NCBI GenBank assembly: GCA_903887415.1
Contig: CAISPO010000065.1
Span: 29,697-93,696, forward strand
Reading direction: 5' to 3'
Origin: an uncultured Bacteroidota bacterium
GTDB taxonomy: Bacteria; Bacteroidota; Bacteroidia; Chitinophagales; Chitinophagaceae
Length of the DNA stretch: 64,000 nucleotides
In this document: piece after piece, positions 43,892 to 50,984 of the stretch
Layout: every line of letters starts with the position of its first letter
Numbering within the stretch: the stretch's first letter is position 1
Made by a program: the position numbers and the translations under genes
Notes under the pieces: generated by a model
Seen by the model: the letters and a program-made list of their open reading frames with translations, nothing else
Database searches by the model: none
What the model was told of the DNA's origin: nothing

Positions 43892-43966
43892 CCGGTTACC
43901 TTTTTCCCGAATGACTTCGGGACTGCAAACGCTCTCTCCCGATAGCTATCGGGAAGCTAATTCCCC
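43892..43966 (-). pseudogene. Pseudo-tRNA-Ala copy B, loops replaced by palindromes
   Basis: On the minus strand it starts with the intact acceptor 5' half (GGGGAATTAGCT, 43955-43966), then TCCCGATAGCTATCGGGA (43937-43954) in place of the D-loop, then GAGAGCGTTTGC, then TCCCGAATGACTTCGGGA (43905-43922) in place of the anticodon loop, then AAAAGGTAACCGG. The T-arm 3' half and acceptor 3' end are missing or changed. It is not a working tRNA. Confidence 0.75.
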
Positions 43967-44088
43967 ATTGGCGGAGCGCAAATATAGGTATTTCCTCAAA
44001 TTTCCGTAACTTTCATTGCTGGGCAAATTATTTCCATTGTCGTGGGTTTATTTAGCCATCTTTGGCCCGGCCTTTAATTTTTGAATTC

Positions 44089-44259
44089 ATGAAAGAAAAC
44101 TTCTGGCAGCAGATACTTACCTACTTCTACATCAGGAAACGTGACCCTGACGCGCCGAAAAGCCTGAACATAAAGTTCATGCATGGCATGAACCGCATAT
44201 CTTTGTTCATGTTCCTGATTGCTGTTATTATTATGATCGTCCGGTTATTCAGACACTAA
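44089..44259 (+). CDS. Small single-span membrane protein (DUF6728-like)
   Basis: 56 residues from ATG 44089 (MKENFWQQILTYFYIRKRDP). The first half is basic/aromatic; the second half has one membrane helix (ISLFMFLIAVIIMIVRLF). Similar ~55-residue proteins with the FWxQxxxYFYIRK start occur across Chitinophagaceae and Sphingobacteriaceae (I recall the DUF6728 label, moderate certainty). The function is unknown. A near-consensus -7 (CATCTTTG, 44058-44065) lies 23 nt upstream and rules out the TTG at 44062. It overlaps lpxB by 15 bp, convergently. Confidence 0.75.
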   Translation: MKENFWQQILTYFYIRKRDPDAPKSLNIKFMHGMNRISLFMFLIAVIIMIVRLFRH

Positions 44260-45345
44260 GCTAATGATCTCTGCAGCGGCAAGGGACGATGCGTTTTTAT
44301 CGCCAAGCTTGTGCCATAGCGTTTTGTAATCTTCTTTTAGTTCCTGTTTGTACGCTCCATCCTGTAGCAACCGCGTCAGTGCGGTCTTAAGGTTTGATTC
44401 TGTAAGTTCACTTTGTATCAGCTCCGTTACCACTGGCTTATCCATGATGAGGTTTACCAGCGAGATATATTTTACACTCACCAGCTTGGTGGCCAGCCAG
44501 AAAGAGATGGGGTTGCCTTTATAGCATACTACCTGCGGCACTCCGAAGAGCGCTGTTTCCAGTGTAGCAGTGCCGCTGGTTATAAGGCCTGCCTTCGCTT
44601 GTTTCAGTAGGTTGTAGGTCTGGTCTTTTACCACCAATACCGGTTCGTTGCCTATTATCTCGTTATACAAGCTATCCGGCTGGGCAGAAGCCTGGGCTAC
44701 TACAAAACAATAATCGGGGAAGTGCTTTACCATCTTCAGCATTATGGGCAGCTTCACCTTTATTTCCTGCGCCCGACTGCCGGGTAGTATGGCTATAATT
44801 GGCTTGTCTGAAATGGGCTTTACGGGTACGTTATGTTTTTCATTGGCTACTACCTCCACCAGGGGGTGGCCCACATAGGTCACTTTATAATTCCATTTTT
44901 TATAAAAGTTCACTTCGAAGGGGAGGATCACCAGCATCTTGTCCACATCCCGCTTTATCTTCAGCACCCGTTTTTCCTTCCATGCCCATACCTGTGGCGA
45001 TATGTAATAGACTATGCGGATGCCCTGCTTTTTGGCCCATTCGGCAATGCGCATATTAAAGCCCGGATAATCAATCAGCACCAGCACGTCGGGTTTCCAG
45101 GCGGTTATGTCTTTTTTACAGAAGTCTATGTTGCGCAATATCGTTCGCAGGTGTGCTATCACTTCTACAAAACCCATAAAGGCGAGATCACGGTAATGCT
45201 TTACCAGTGTAGCCCCGGCGGCCTGCATACGGTCGCCACCCCAGCAGCGCACTTCCGCATGTGCATCCTGCTCATGTATGGCTTTGATGAGATTGCTGCC
45301 GTGAAGGTCGCCGCTGGCTTCGCCTGCAATGAGATAATAGCGCAT
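44245..45345 (-). CDS. lpxB: Lipid-A-disaccharide synthase
   Basis: 366 residues from ATG 45345 (MRYYLIAGEASGDLHGSNLI); a start 15 nt upstream is possible but the conserved N-terminus favours this one. It is the GT-B glycosyltransferase that joins UDP-diacylglucosamine and lipid X at the inner membrane. Motifs: AGEASGDLHG, GGDRMQAAGA, FMGFVEVIAHL, LIDYPGFNMRIA, YYISPQVWAWKEKRV, YVGHPLV, LPGSRAQEI, ITSGTATLE and PQVVCYKGNPIS. It indicates Gram-negative LPS synthesis. It lies 4 bp downstream of the small membrane protein gene at 45350. Confidence 0.96.
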   Translation of the reverse strand: MRYYLIAGEASGDLHGSNLIKAIHEQDAHAEVRCWGGDRMQAAGATLVKHYRDLAFMGFVEVIAHLRTILRNIDFCKKDITAWKPDVLVLIDYPGFNMRIAEWAKKQGIRIVYYISPQVWAWKEKRVLKIKRDVDKMLVILPFEVNFYKKWNYKVTYVGHPLVEVVANEKHNVPVKPISDKPIIAILPGSRAQEIKVKLPIMLKMVKHFPDYCFVVAQASAQPDSLYNEIIGNEPVLVVKDQTYNLLKQAKAGLITSGTATLETALFGVPQVVCYKGNPISFWLATKLVSVKYISLVNLIMDKPVVTELIQSELTESNLKTALTRLLQDGAYKQELKEDYKTLWHKLGDKNASSLAAAEIISLVSE

Positions 45346-45349
45346 AGTT

Positions 45350-45640
45350 TTACCAGACAAACATTGCCATAACTATAAGGACCACATATACCATGGTAAT
45401 TGTAAAAATGCCACGCATGGTGAGATCTATCCGCTTGATGTTGCAATAGGCAAAGGGAATAAGATTAGTAAGCAGGCTCAAAGTAAAAACCTTTGTAGCC
45501 ATACCGCGCCTATGTGTAAGCCCCTGCACAAAGCTGAATATCCCCTCGTGGCTGCCCCAAATAAAATACATGATAAACAAACCAATCACGGGCAGCACCA
45601 GCCCGATGAGAAAACCAAGAATCGGAGAATCACGTTTCAT
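45350..45640 (-). CDS. Small membrane protein upstream of lpxB
   Basis: 96 residues with three membrane segments: residues ~7-27 (PILGFLIGLVLPVIGLFIMYFIW), ~50-64 and ~76-95 (GIFTITMVYVVLIVMAMFVW). The N-terminus MKRDSPILGFLIGLVLPVIGL is conserved in similar Bacteroidota proteins that precede lpxB. I do not know the function. It ends 4 nt before the lpxB ATG, so the pair is one transcription unit and the protein may help LPS assembly. Confidence 0.75.
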   Translation of the reverse strand: MKRDSPILGFLIGLVLPVIGLFIMYFIWGSHEGIFSFVQGLTHRRGMATKVFTLSLLTNLIPFAYCNIKRIDLTMRGIFTITMVYVVLIVMAMFVW

Positions 45641-45762
45641 ATTGTTAAATATGGTTGCAATATACCTTGAAAAAAGAAAAATAAATTAGCTACCTGGCGG
45701 AGTTTATTATATTAACCTGTTTACAGACGCATTTTGCGATTATGTTAACACACCGAATCGCT

Positions 45763-45770
45763 TATATTTG
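45763..45770 (+). promoter_or_regulatory. -7 promoter element of comA (TATATTTG)
   Basis: Exact TAnnTTTG match 38 nt before ATG 45809. The leader holds TCCCGATGGGCTACCCGGGA, a hairpin-prone sequence similar to the palindromes in the pseudo-tRNAs. Confidence 0.7.
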
Positions 45771-45808
45771 TGCTCCCGATGGGCTACCCGGGATGAAAAC
45801 ACACACAC

Positions 45809-46597
45809 ATGAATTATCATCTTAAAAATATCCCTTTCCGCACAGCGCGCCCCCGCTCCTATGGCCTTACTATGGTCATGGACAAAGGCATGGGCCTTGT
45901 TGGCGCACAGGATTTCCTTTCAGTTGCCGCACCATATGTTGACATTGTAAAACTTGGTTTTGGAACGAGCTATGCAACTGCCAATCTGAAAGAAAAAATT
46001 AAAATATACACAGATCACGACATACCGGTTTATTTCGGGGGTACTTTGTTTGAAGCCTTCCTTGTCCGCGACCAGTTTGACGACTACCTGGGAATGGTAA
46101 AGGAGTACGGCCTGAAGCACGTGGAGGTTTCTGATGGTTCTATCATTATCCCCCACATGGAGAAGCTGGGGTATATAGAGAAGCTGGCGAAACATGTTAC
46201 CGTGCTTTCTGAAGTGGGGTCTAAGGACGCTACGCATATCATGCCGCCCTATAAATGGATAGAGCTGATGCGTGCCGAACTGGAAGCCGGTTCCACCTAT
46301 GTGATCGCCGAAGCTCGTGAGGCCGGCAATGTGGGCATTTATCGTGGCTCGGGCGAGGTGCGTGAAGGGCTGGTGCAGGAGATACTTACCCAGATACCTT
46401 ATGAAAAGATCATCTGGGAGGCGCCGCAAAAAGCGCAGCAGGTTTACTTCATGGAATTGCTCGGCGCAAATGTGAACCTGGGCAACCTCGCACCATCTGA
46501 AGTAATACCACTGGAGTCCACACGAGTTGGGCTCAGGGGCGATACCTTTAATTTGTTTCTTGATGACGATGGCAGGAAGCGAGCGAACCACGGTTAA
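45809..46597 (+). CDS. comA: Phosphosulfolactate synthase (ComA family)
   Basis: 262 residues. TIM-barrel enzyme that adds sulfite to phosphoenolpyruvate, giving (2R)-phospho-3-sulfolactate, the first step of coenzyme M synthesis in methanogens. Motifs: RPRSYGLTMVMDKGMGL, DIVKLGFGTSYA, VYFGGTLFEAF, VEVSDGSI, VLSEVGSKD, IAEAREAGNVGIYRGSGEVRE, IIWEAPQKAQQVYFM and LGNLAPSEVIPLESTRVGLRGDTF. Bacteroidota do not make coenzyme M; here the product may feed sulfolactate or sulfonolipid synthesis, which is inference. It has its own promoter and terminator. Confidence 0.88.
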   Translation: MNYHLKNIPFRTARPRSYGLTMVMDKGMGLVGAQDFLSVAAPYVDIVKLGFGTSYATANLKEKIKIYTDHDIPVYFGGTLFEAFLVRDQFDDYLGMVKEYGLKHVEVSDGSIIIPHMEKLGYIEKLAKHVTVLSEVGSKDATHIMPPYKWIELMRAELEAGSTYVIAEAREAGNVGIYRGSGEVREGLVQEILTQIPYEKIIWEAPQKAQQVYFMELLGANVNLGNLAPSEVIPLESTRVGLRGDTFNLFLDDDGRKRANHG

Positions 46598-46623
46598 TAA
46601 AAATTTGATAAACCTTTAATAAT

Positions 46624-46652
46624 AAAACGCCTGGTGTAGCCGGGCGTTTTTT
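46624..46652 (+). terminator. Terminator after comA
   Basis: AACGCCTGG and CCGGGCGTT form a stem around TGTAG, followed by TTTTTT; the aroE promoter begins a few bases later. Confidence 0.75.
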
Positions 46653-46656
46653 CATT

Positions 46657-46664
46657 TATATTTA
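46657..46664 (+). promoter_or_regulatory. -7 promoter element of aroE (TATATTTA), 4 nt before ATG
   Basis: One mismatch to consensus. The 15-mer TATATTTACACCATG is shared with dgt at 20118-20132; a leaderless mRNA is predicted. Confidence 0.6.
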
Positions 46665-46668
46665 CACC

Positions 46669-47406
46669 ATGCCTGCGCAATACGGTCTTATTGGTTACCC
46701 ACTGCAACATTCTTTTTCTCCGGCTTATTTCAAAATGAAATTTGCTGCTAATAACATTGACGCTACCTACGAACTTTTCCCTATAGAAGCCATCAGCGAG
46801 TTCGTAGAGTTGCTGTACAGCAGCCCGGAACTAAGCGGGCTCAATGTAACCACGCCCTACAAGGAGTCGGTGATCCGCTACCTTGACCAGATGGACCCCG
46901 TAGCCGTGGCGATTGATGCGGTGAACTGCATCTTCATCCGGAACGGAAAGACCAAGGGGTATAATACGGATGCCATGGGCTTTGAAAAGAGCCTCAACCC
47001 CCTGCTGAAATCGCAGCATACCAATGCACTGATACTAGGGACTGGCGGCTCATCTAAAGCCGTTGCCTATGCGCTTACACAACTTGGCATCCGGTTTCAC
47101 AAAGTATCGAGAGTAAAAACAGAGGGCGTTCTGAACTACGAAGAGCTGACCCCCGAAGTAATCGCCCACCACAAACTGATCATCAATACTACGCCGGTAG
47201 GTATGTATCCGCATATAGATGAAATGCCCCCCCTGCCGTTTGATCATATTACCGAGCAGCATTTACTGTTCGACCTCATTTACAATCCGGAAGAAACAAA
47301 GTTCCTGGCAATGGGCAGAGAAAAGGGCGCGGTTGTAAAGAATGGTTTTGAAATGCTACAGCTACAGGCCGAAGCGAGCTGGGAGATATGGCGATCTGAA
47401 CCTTGA
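46669..47406 (+). CDS. aroE: Shikimate dehydrogenase
   Basis: 245 residues, a short AroE. It reduces 3-dehydroshikimate with NADPH. N-terminal substrate domain: YGLIGYPLQHSFSPAYFKMKF (shikimate-binding SFS), SGLNVTTPYKESV (catalytic Lys). Cofactor domain: GYNTDAMGFEKSL, LILGTGGSSKAVAYAL (nucleotide loop GTGGSS), INTTPVGMYPH, FDLIYNPEETKFL and KNGFEMLQLQAEASWEIW. Together with DAHP synthase/chorismate mutase at 52334 it is one of two aromatic-amino-acid genes in the window. It is transcribed alone. Confidence 0.96.
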   Translation: MPAQYGLIGYPLQHSFSPAYFKMKFAANNIDATYELFPIEAISEFVELLYSSPELSGLNVTTPYKESVIRYLDQMDPVAVAIDAVNCIFIRNGKTKGYNTDAMGFEKSLNPLLKSQHTNALILGTGGSSKAVAYALTQLGIRFHKVSRVKTEGVLNYEELTPEVIAHHKLIINTTPVGMYPHIDEMPPLPFDHITEQHLLFDLIYNPEETKFLAMGREKGAVVKNGFEMLQLQAEASWEIWRSEP

Positions 47407-48250
47407 TTAAAGGATGTTTAGATTTTCATGATTATACATTGCAATGTTTGTGTTGTGATAAAATGCCTCAGTTTTTTCCTGAAAAAAGTCTGCGCAGGTT
47501 TGTCTTGAATTCCAATGTTTTAGTGTCAAAAATATCACAAAAATATCACGGTTATATCACACGTTTTCGAGGCGTTTTTTGATTTTTGTTAAAAATGAGA
47601 ATTGATGTTATGTATAACTGTAAATGGGTGTCCCCATCCCTGCTTTCTCATACCCCCCACTTTGATGATATTTTCCCGAGACTTATATGGGGCATTTTGT
47701 TTTGAGCTAATTTCTTTGTAATCCTTTACAGCGGCTGCTTACAGGGTATTCATTATGTTTATTTTGCATTTCCCATTCTGCCACAGTGTGGGTATTTGCC
47801 TGAACTGTGATTTATTTGAGTACCGTGATCTTTATGATGGTTTCGCTGAAAATATAAATGTCCCATCTTTTACCCCATCGTTACCCATACTGCCCCACTT
47901 GTCCTGAATCAGCGTTTGCGAAATCCTGGAATTGCGAGAATAAGCTGGTTGGCCTTAGCGGCTCGCAGCATAAGCGAACTAAGTAAGTTGCCCACGTAAA
48001 GTAAAAGATGGCCTCTATTTTTTCTTTTTGGCATAAAGGTCGTAAGGGAAAATGGAAGTAAAAAAATGGAGTTTTATGATGGTGCGTTTTTCGCGCTGTC
48101 ATGTACGGCACAAGGGATATGATGTAAAATATTTTTAAGGCAAGGGGTTGGAATTGAGTGACGTATATGTAACAACACAGGCATCGCAGACGCGATTCCG
48201 CTGCATCCTCGCTTCAAGCGATGAAGTGTGAGATACGGCGTATGTTGGTG
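47407..48250. other. Gene-poor stretch downstream of aroE
   Basis: About 840 bp with no convincing gene on either strand. It holds three direct AAATATCAC-type repeats (47525-47562), a block of unusual base composition with many CCCC runs (47630-47900), and text near 47905-47945 that, on the minus strand, resembles common Bacteroidota dispersed repeat text (CCAGGATTTCGCAAACG and GATTCAGGAC). A 76-codon minus-strand frame at 47881-48111 does not look like a protein. It is probably the remains of older insertions. Confidence 0.5.
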
Positions 48251-48560
48251 TATTGCGCCGTTGCAGGGCTATGTGCCGTGTTGCTGTTAACCCTGAGGCT
48301 TCACCTCAGGCTGATATATTGCGCTCTTTCAGAGCTGCCGGCATTACTTAACTTTTGAGGTCGCGTAAAGCCCTGTAAGGGCGCGCTATACCGACACATC
48401 ACTCCCGGTTAGCATTACGCTTTTTTTCGCGTTGCTTATATTTCCTGTATCCTTCATTTTTGAGATTTCGTATAGCCCTGCAAGGGCGAAATATACCAGC
48501 ACAGGGTGAAGCCCTGTGATACTGAATGCAGCCAGCACGCAAGCCCTGCAAGGGCGTAAT
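48251..48560. repeat. REP-type hairpin array, left of the transposase
   Basis: Two kinds of short hairpin alternate. Type 1: AGCCCTGTAAGGGC (48369-48382), AGCCCTGCAAGGGC (48474-48487) and the element end at 48541-48560, plus variants near 48255 and 48320. Type 2: CTGAGGCTTCACCTCAG (48293-48309) and CACAGGGTGAAGCCCTGTG (48500-48518). The orientation is the mirror of the right-hand array. Confidence 0.8.
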
Positions 48561-49154
48561 TCCCCATCACGAACGATAAAAAATAAGTGGTAAATTAGCC
48601 TTCAATAGCAAAAGCTAATTACAATGGGACAATCGCTGGTAAAGAATTACATCCACATTATATTCAGCACCAAGCAGCGGGAACCGCTGATACACCCTCC
48701 TTACGAAGACGAATTGCACACCTACCTGGGCGGTATCTGCAATAGCCTGGAATGCAGCTCTATCAGAGTGGGTGGACATACTGACCACATCCATATACTT
48801 TGTACACTATCAAAGAAGGTAGCTTTGGCGAAACTCATGGAAGAATTAAAATCACATTCGTCGAAATGGATGAAGACAAAGGACAGATCGCTGGAGCATT
48901 TTTATTGGCAGAATGGATATGGAGCTTTCTCGGTTAACCCAACCGAGGTGGATGCAGTTGTAGCCTATATCGCCAACCAGCATGAGCACCATAGCAAGAA
49001 AACATCCCAGGAAGAGTACCGGGCGTTTTTGAAAAAGTATAACGTTGAGTATGATGAGCGGTATGTGTGGGATTAGGGTGTTACGCGGCAGCCGGGCGAT
49101 GCCATAACGTCGCGAGAAAACGTCGCGATGTGGTATTACGCCCTTGCAGGGCTT
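48541..49154. mobile_element. IS200-like / REP-associated transposon unit with 20-bp inverted ends
   Basis: AAGCCCTGCAAGGGCGTAAT at 48541-48560 and its exact reverse complement at 49135-49154 bracket the single transposase gene. Each end is also a hairpin (GCCCTGCAAGGGC), as expected for Y1 transposases that recognise stem-loops in single-stranded DNA. Confidence 0.75.
48624..49076 (+). CDS. REP-associated tyrosine (Y1) transposase, IS200-like
   Basis: 150 residues, Transposase_17 (PF01797) fold. The N-terminal strand (QSLVKNYIHIIFSTKQREPLI) leads to the HUH motif GGHTDHIHILCTL (metal-binding HxH-type histidines); the catalytic tyrosine is most likely the one in VVAYIANQHEHHSKKTSQEEYRAFLKKY (the first Y of AYIANQ). 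The C-terminus (LKKYNVEYDERYVWD) is typical of the Bacteroidota clade. The enzyme nicks and joins single-stranded DNA at REP hairpins. It is intact, so it may be active. It lies inside a 614-bp unit between REP arrays. Confidence 0.92.
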   Translation: MGQSLVKNYIHIIFSTKQREPLIHPPYEDELHTYLGGICNSLECSSIRVGGHTDHIHILCTLSKKVALAKLMEELKSHSSKWMKTKDRSLEHFYWQNGYGAFSVNPTEVDAVVAYIANQHEHHSKKTSQEEYRAFLKKYNVEYDERYVWD

Positions 49155-49421
49155 TGTCCCGTATTTTCTTTGCTACCGAGGGGCTTCACCCCTCGCTGAT
49201 ATATTTCGCCCTTTCAGGGCTACCCGGCGTGTGGCTTTTTAGCACACATATGCTTCACCCTGTGCTGGTATATTACGCCCTTTCAGGGCTGTACGGTGTG
49301 TTGGTTGCGTACACAGGGCTCACTGTGTGCTAGATATTTCGCCCTTTCAGGGCTGTATGGTGTGTTGGTTGCGGTACACAGGGCTTCACCCTGTGCTGAG
49401 ATATTACGCCCTTTCAGGGCT
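49135..49421. repeat. REP-type hairpin array, right of the transposase
   Basis: CGCCCTTTCAGGGCT occurs at 49207-49221, 49276-49290, 49340-49354 and 49407-49421, each preceded by ATATT or TATT, and alternates with GGGGCTTCACCCC-like hairpins (49178-49194 and later variants CACAGGGCTTCACCCTGTG). The ~70-bp period and mirrored direction relative to the left array are as in REP/BIME clusters. Confidence 0.85.
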
Positions 49422-49499
49422 GTTGAATTTAGTACGCCATATAAAAACAATTGAGATGCCAATAATATTTGCTAAATTCGTTTATAACCTACCCTTTTT

Positions 49500-49988
49500 A
49501 TGAAGCGAATTATCATAGCCCTTGTGTTCGTGGCTTTTTCCTCCTATTTCGTTTCGTGTAGTAAGGTTCATTGTCTCACTCCCAGCGTTGGAATAGCATT
49601 ATCCAGCGCAGATAGCATTCCCGATACAATTGAAAACGTAATTCAGTATGAAAAGGGAAGTGGTTTTACCAGGATCGTAGATTCTTTGAAAAATATTCCG
49701 TTGATTGTTGGGTTTTTCCCGCATTCGAAATACATTGTTTTGGACACATCCCGTAATCAGATTATAAATGTATATAGCTACGATTGGATAATCACATTAT
49801 CTCCTTCCGGTAAAATTTATAAGCTAACAAATTTTTCTCACACCAATGATCACTATGAGAATTTTGGTGTCGTAAAGGATAATTGTGTAAACTCAGTAAG
49901 TTGCGTTATTAATGATTCCACTTATAAAATATCTCCGGAGTCCACCAACAGTTCGTCTGCCAGTACGACGCTATTTGTAAAATATTAA
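49500..49988 (+). CDS. Lipoprotein paralog 1 of tandem array (unknown function)
   Basis: 162 residues. Signal peptide II-type N-terminus MKRIIIALVFVAFSSYFVSC; the cysteine at 20 is the probable lipid site. The mature part has conserved blocks shared with the two following genes: CLTP, SIPDT..NV..Y.KG..F, YDWIITLSPSGKIYKLTNFSH and DNCVNSVSC. Three cysteines besides the lipid one are kept in paralogs 1 and 3. No known family recognised. The upstream TAAATTCG (49473-49480), a one-mismatch -7 element, is conserved in all three genes. Confidence 0.75.
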   Translation: MKRIIIALVFVAFSSYFVSCSKVHCLTPSVGIALSSADSIPDTIENVIQYEKGSGFTRIVDSLKNIPLIVGFFPHSKYIVLDTSRNQIINVYSYDWIITLSPSGKIYKLTNFSHTNDHYENFGVVKDNCVNSVSCVINDSTYKISPESTNSSSASTTLFVKY

Positions 49989-50004
49989 AAACCAGAAAAA
50001 CCTA

Positions 50005-50090
50005 GCCCACCGTATAACAAACACATGTAGTTACAAAATCCCTGAAATAGGGAATCCATGAAAATGCAGGAAATTGGTTGCGGGGTTTTA
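50005..50090 (-). pseudogene. Copy of the 3' end of the methyltransferase gene (fragment 1)
   Basis: On the minus strand it reads LKPRNQFPAFSWIPYFRD then FVTTCVCYTVG and a stop. This matches the last ~29 codons of the complete gene at 51485-52276 with 2 residue changes. The reading frame and stop are kept. Confidence 0.85.
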
Positions 50091-50117
50091 GCTTTGTCTC
50101 GTTTTCTCGTTGTTATC

Positions 50118-50160
50118 AAGGGGCTTCACCCCTTGCTGATATATTATGCCCTTACAGGGC
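50118..50160. repeat. REP hairpin pair in spacer 1
   Basis: AAGGGGCTTCACCCCTT (50118-50134) and GCCCTTACAGGGC (50148-50160), the same two hairpin types as in the transposase-flanking arrays. Confidence 0.85.
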
Positions 50161-50232
50161 TTCATAATTGCTGCACATTTGTATCAATGTCATTGATATT
50201 TGCTAAATTCGTTTATAACCTACCCTTTTTTT

Positions 50233-50730
50233 ATGAAGCGAACGATCACTGCATTTGTATTAGTTGCTTTTTATTGCTCTATTGTTTCTTGCGGTAAGAC
50301 GCAATGCCTCACTCCTGCGATATACGAGGTTGTCTTCAATAGTACCGATAGTATCCCGGATACAAGCGCAAATGTGGTACAATATCAAAAAGGAAGCGGT
50401 TTTAGTAATATCCTCAATTCATACAATGGTTCGGTACTTGGCAGGACGTATGACGCAGATCACAAAGAACTTATGCTGGGCTATTCTACGAGCGAGTTAA
50501 CTAGCGCCTATGGTTATGATTGGATGATTACTCTTCTGCCTTCAGGTAAGGTTTATAAATTGACGAATGTATCTCATAGTAATGGCACCCAAAGCAGTGG
50601 CGGGATTGGTGAAATAAGAGACAGGTGTGTAAATACTGTAAGCTATTCTGTAAACGGCACCATCAATTCTGCAGGCTCACCGACCACCACCAGTAGTTCG
50701 GCAGACGCAATTCTGAACATCAATTACTAA
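50233..50730 (+). CDS. Lipoprotein paralog 2 of tandem array (unknown function)
   Basis: 165 residues from ATG 50233; an in-frame start at 50200 lies within the promoter region and is rejected. The lipobox is FYCSIVSC. It shares the CLTP, SIPDT..NVVQYQKGSGF, YDWMITLLPSGKVYKLTNVSH and NTVSYSVNGT blocks with its neighbours but is the most diverged of the three: the region between ~65 and ~90 is different and the second Cys of the C-terminal pair is replaced by Tyr. Estimated protein identity to paralog 1 is about 45-50%, whereas the flanking spacers are about 96% identical. Confidence 0.75.
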   Translation: MKRTITAFVLVAFYCSIVSCGKTQCLTPAIYEVVFNSTDSIPDTSANVVQYQKGSGFSNILNSYNGSVLGRTYDADHKELMLGYSTSELTSAYGYDWMITLLPSGKVYKLTNVSHSNGTQSSGGIGEIRDRCVNTVSYSVNGTINSAGSPTTTSSSADAILNINY

Positions 50731-50756
50731 ACTGAGTTTATAAGGATGAAAAGCAT

Positions 50757-50842
50757 CACCCTACTGTATAATAAACACATGTAGTTACAAAATCCCTGAA
50801 ATAGGGAATCCATGAAAATGGAGGAAATTGGTTGCTGGGTTT
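50757..50842 (-). pseudogene. Copy of the 3' end of the methyltransferase gene (fragment 2)
   Basis: On the minus strand it reads FSWIPYFRDFVTTCVYYTVG then a stop, matching the complete gene over the last ~29 codons. It is nearly identical to fragment 1. Confidence 0.85.
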
Positions 50843-50871
50843 TAGCTTTGTCCCGTTTTCCCGTTGTTATC

Positions 50872-50914
50872 AAGGGGCTTCACCCCTTGCTGATATATTA
50901 TGCCCTTACAGGGC
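50872..50914. repeat. REP hairpin pair in spacer 2
   Basis: AAGGGGCTTCACCCCTT (50872-50888) and GCCCTTACAGGGC (50902-50914), identical to the pair in spacer 1. Confidence 0.85.
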
Positions 50915-50984
50915 TTCATAATTGCTGCACATTCGTATCAATGTCATTGATATTTGCTAAATTCGCTTATAACCTGCCCTTTTT

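Noticed and set aside
47881..48111. Minus-strand 76-codon frame in the gene-poor stretch
   Set aside because: No start signal, no family resemblance, mixed low-complexity sequence (TARKTHHHKTPFFYFHF); probably repeat-derived.
49067..49333. Plus-strand 88-codon frame after the transposase
   Set aside because: It reads through the REP hairpins (FALSGL repeated) and has no independent protein features.
48251..49421. Regularly spaced repeats near a transposase considered as a CRISPR array
   Set aside because: The units are palindromic GCCCTTTCAGGGC hairpins with spacer text that is itself repetitive, in mirrored arrays around a Y1 transposase. No cas genes are nearby. This is a REP cluster.
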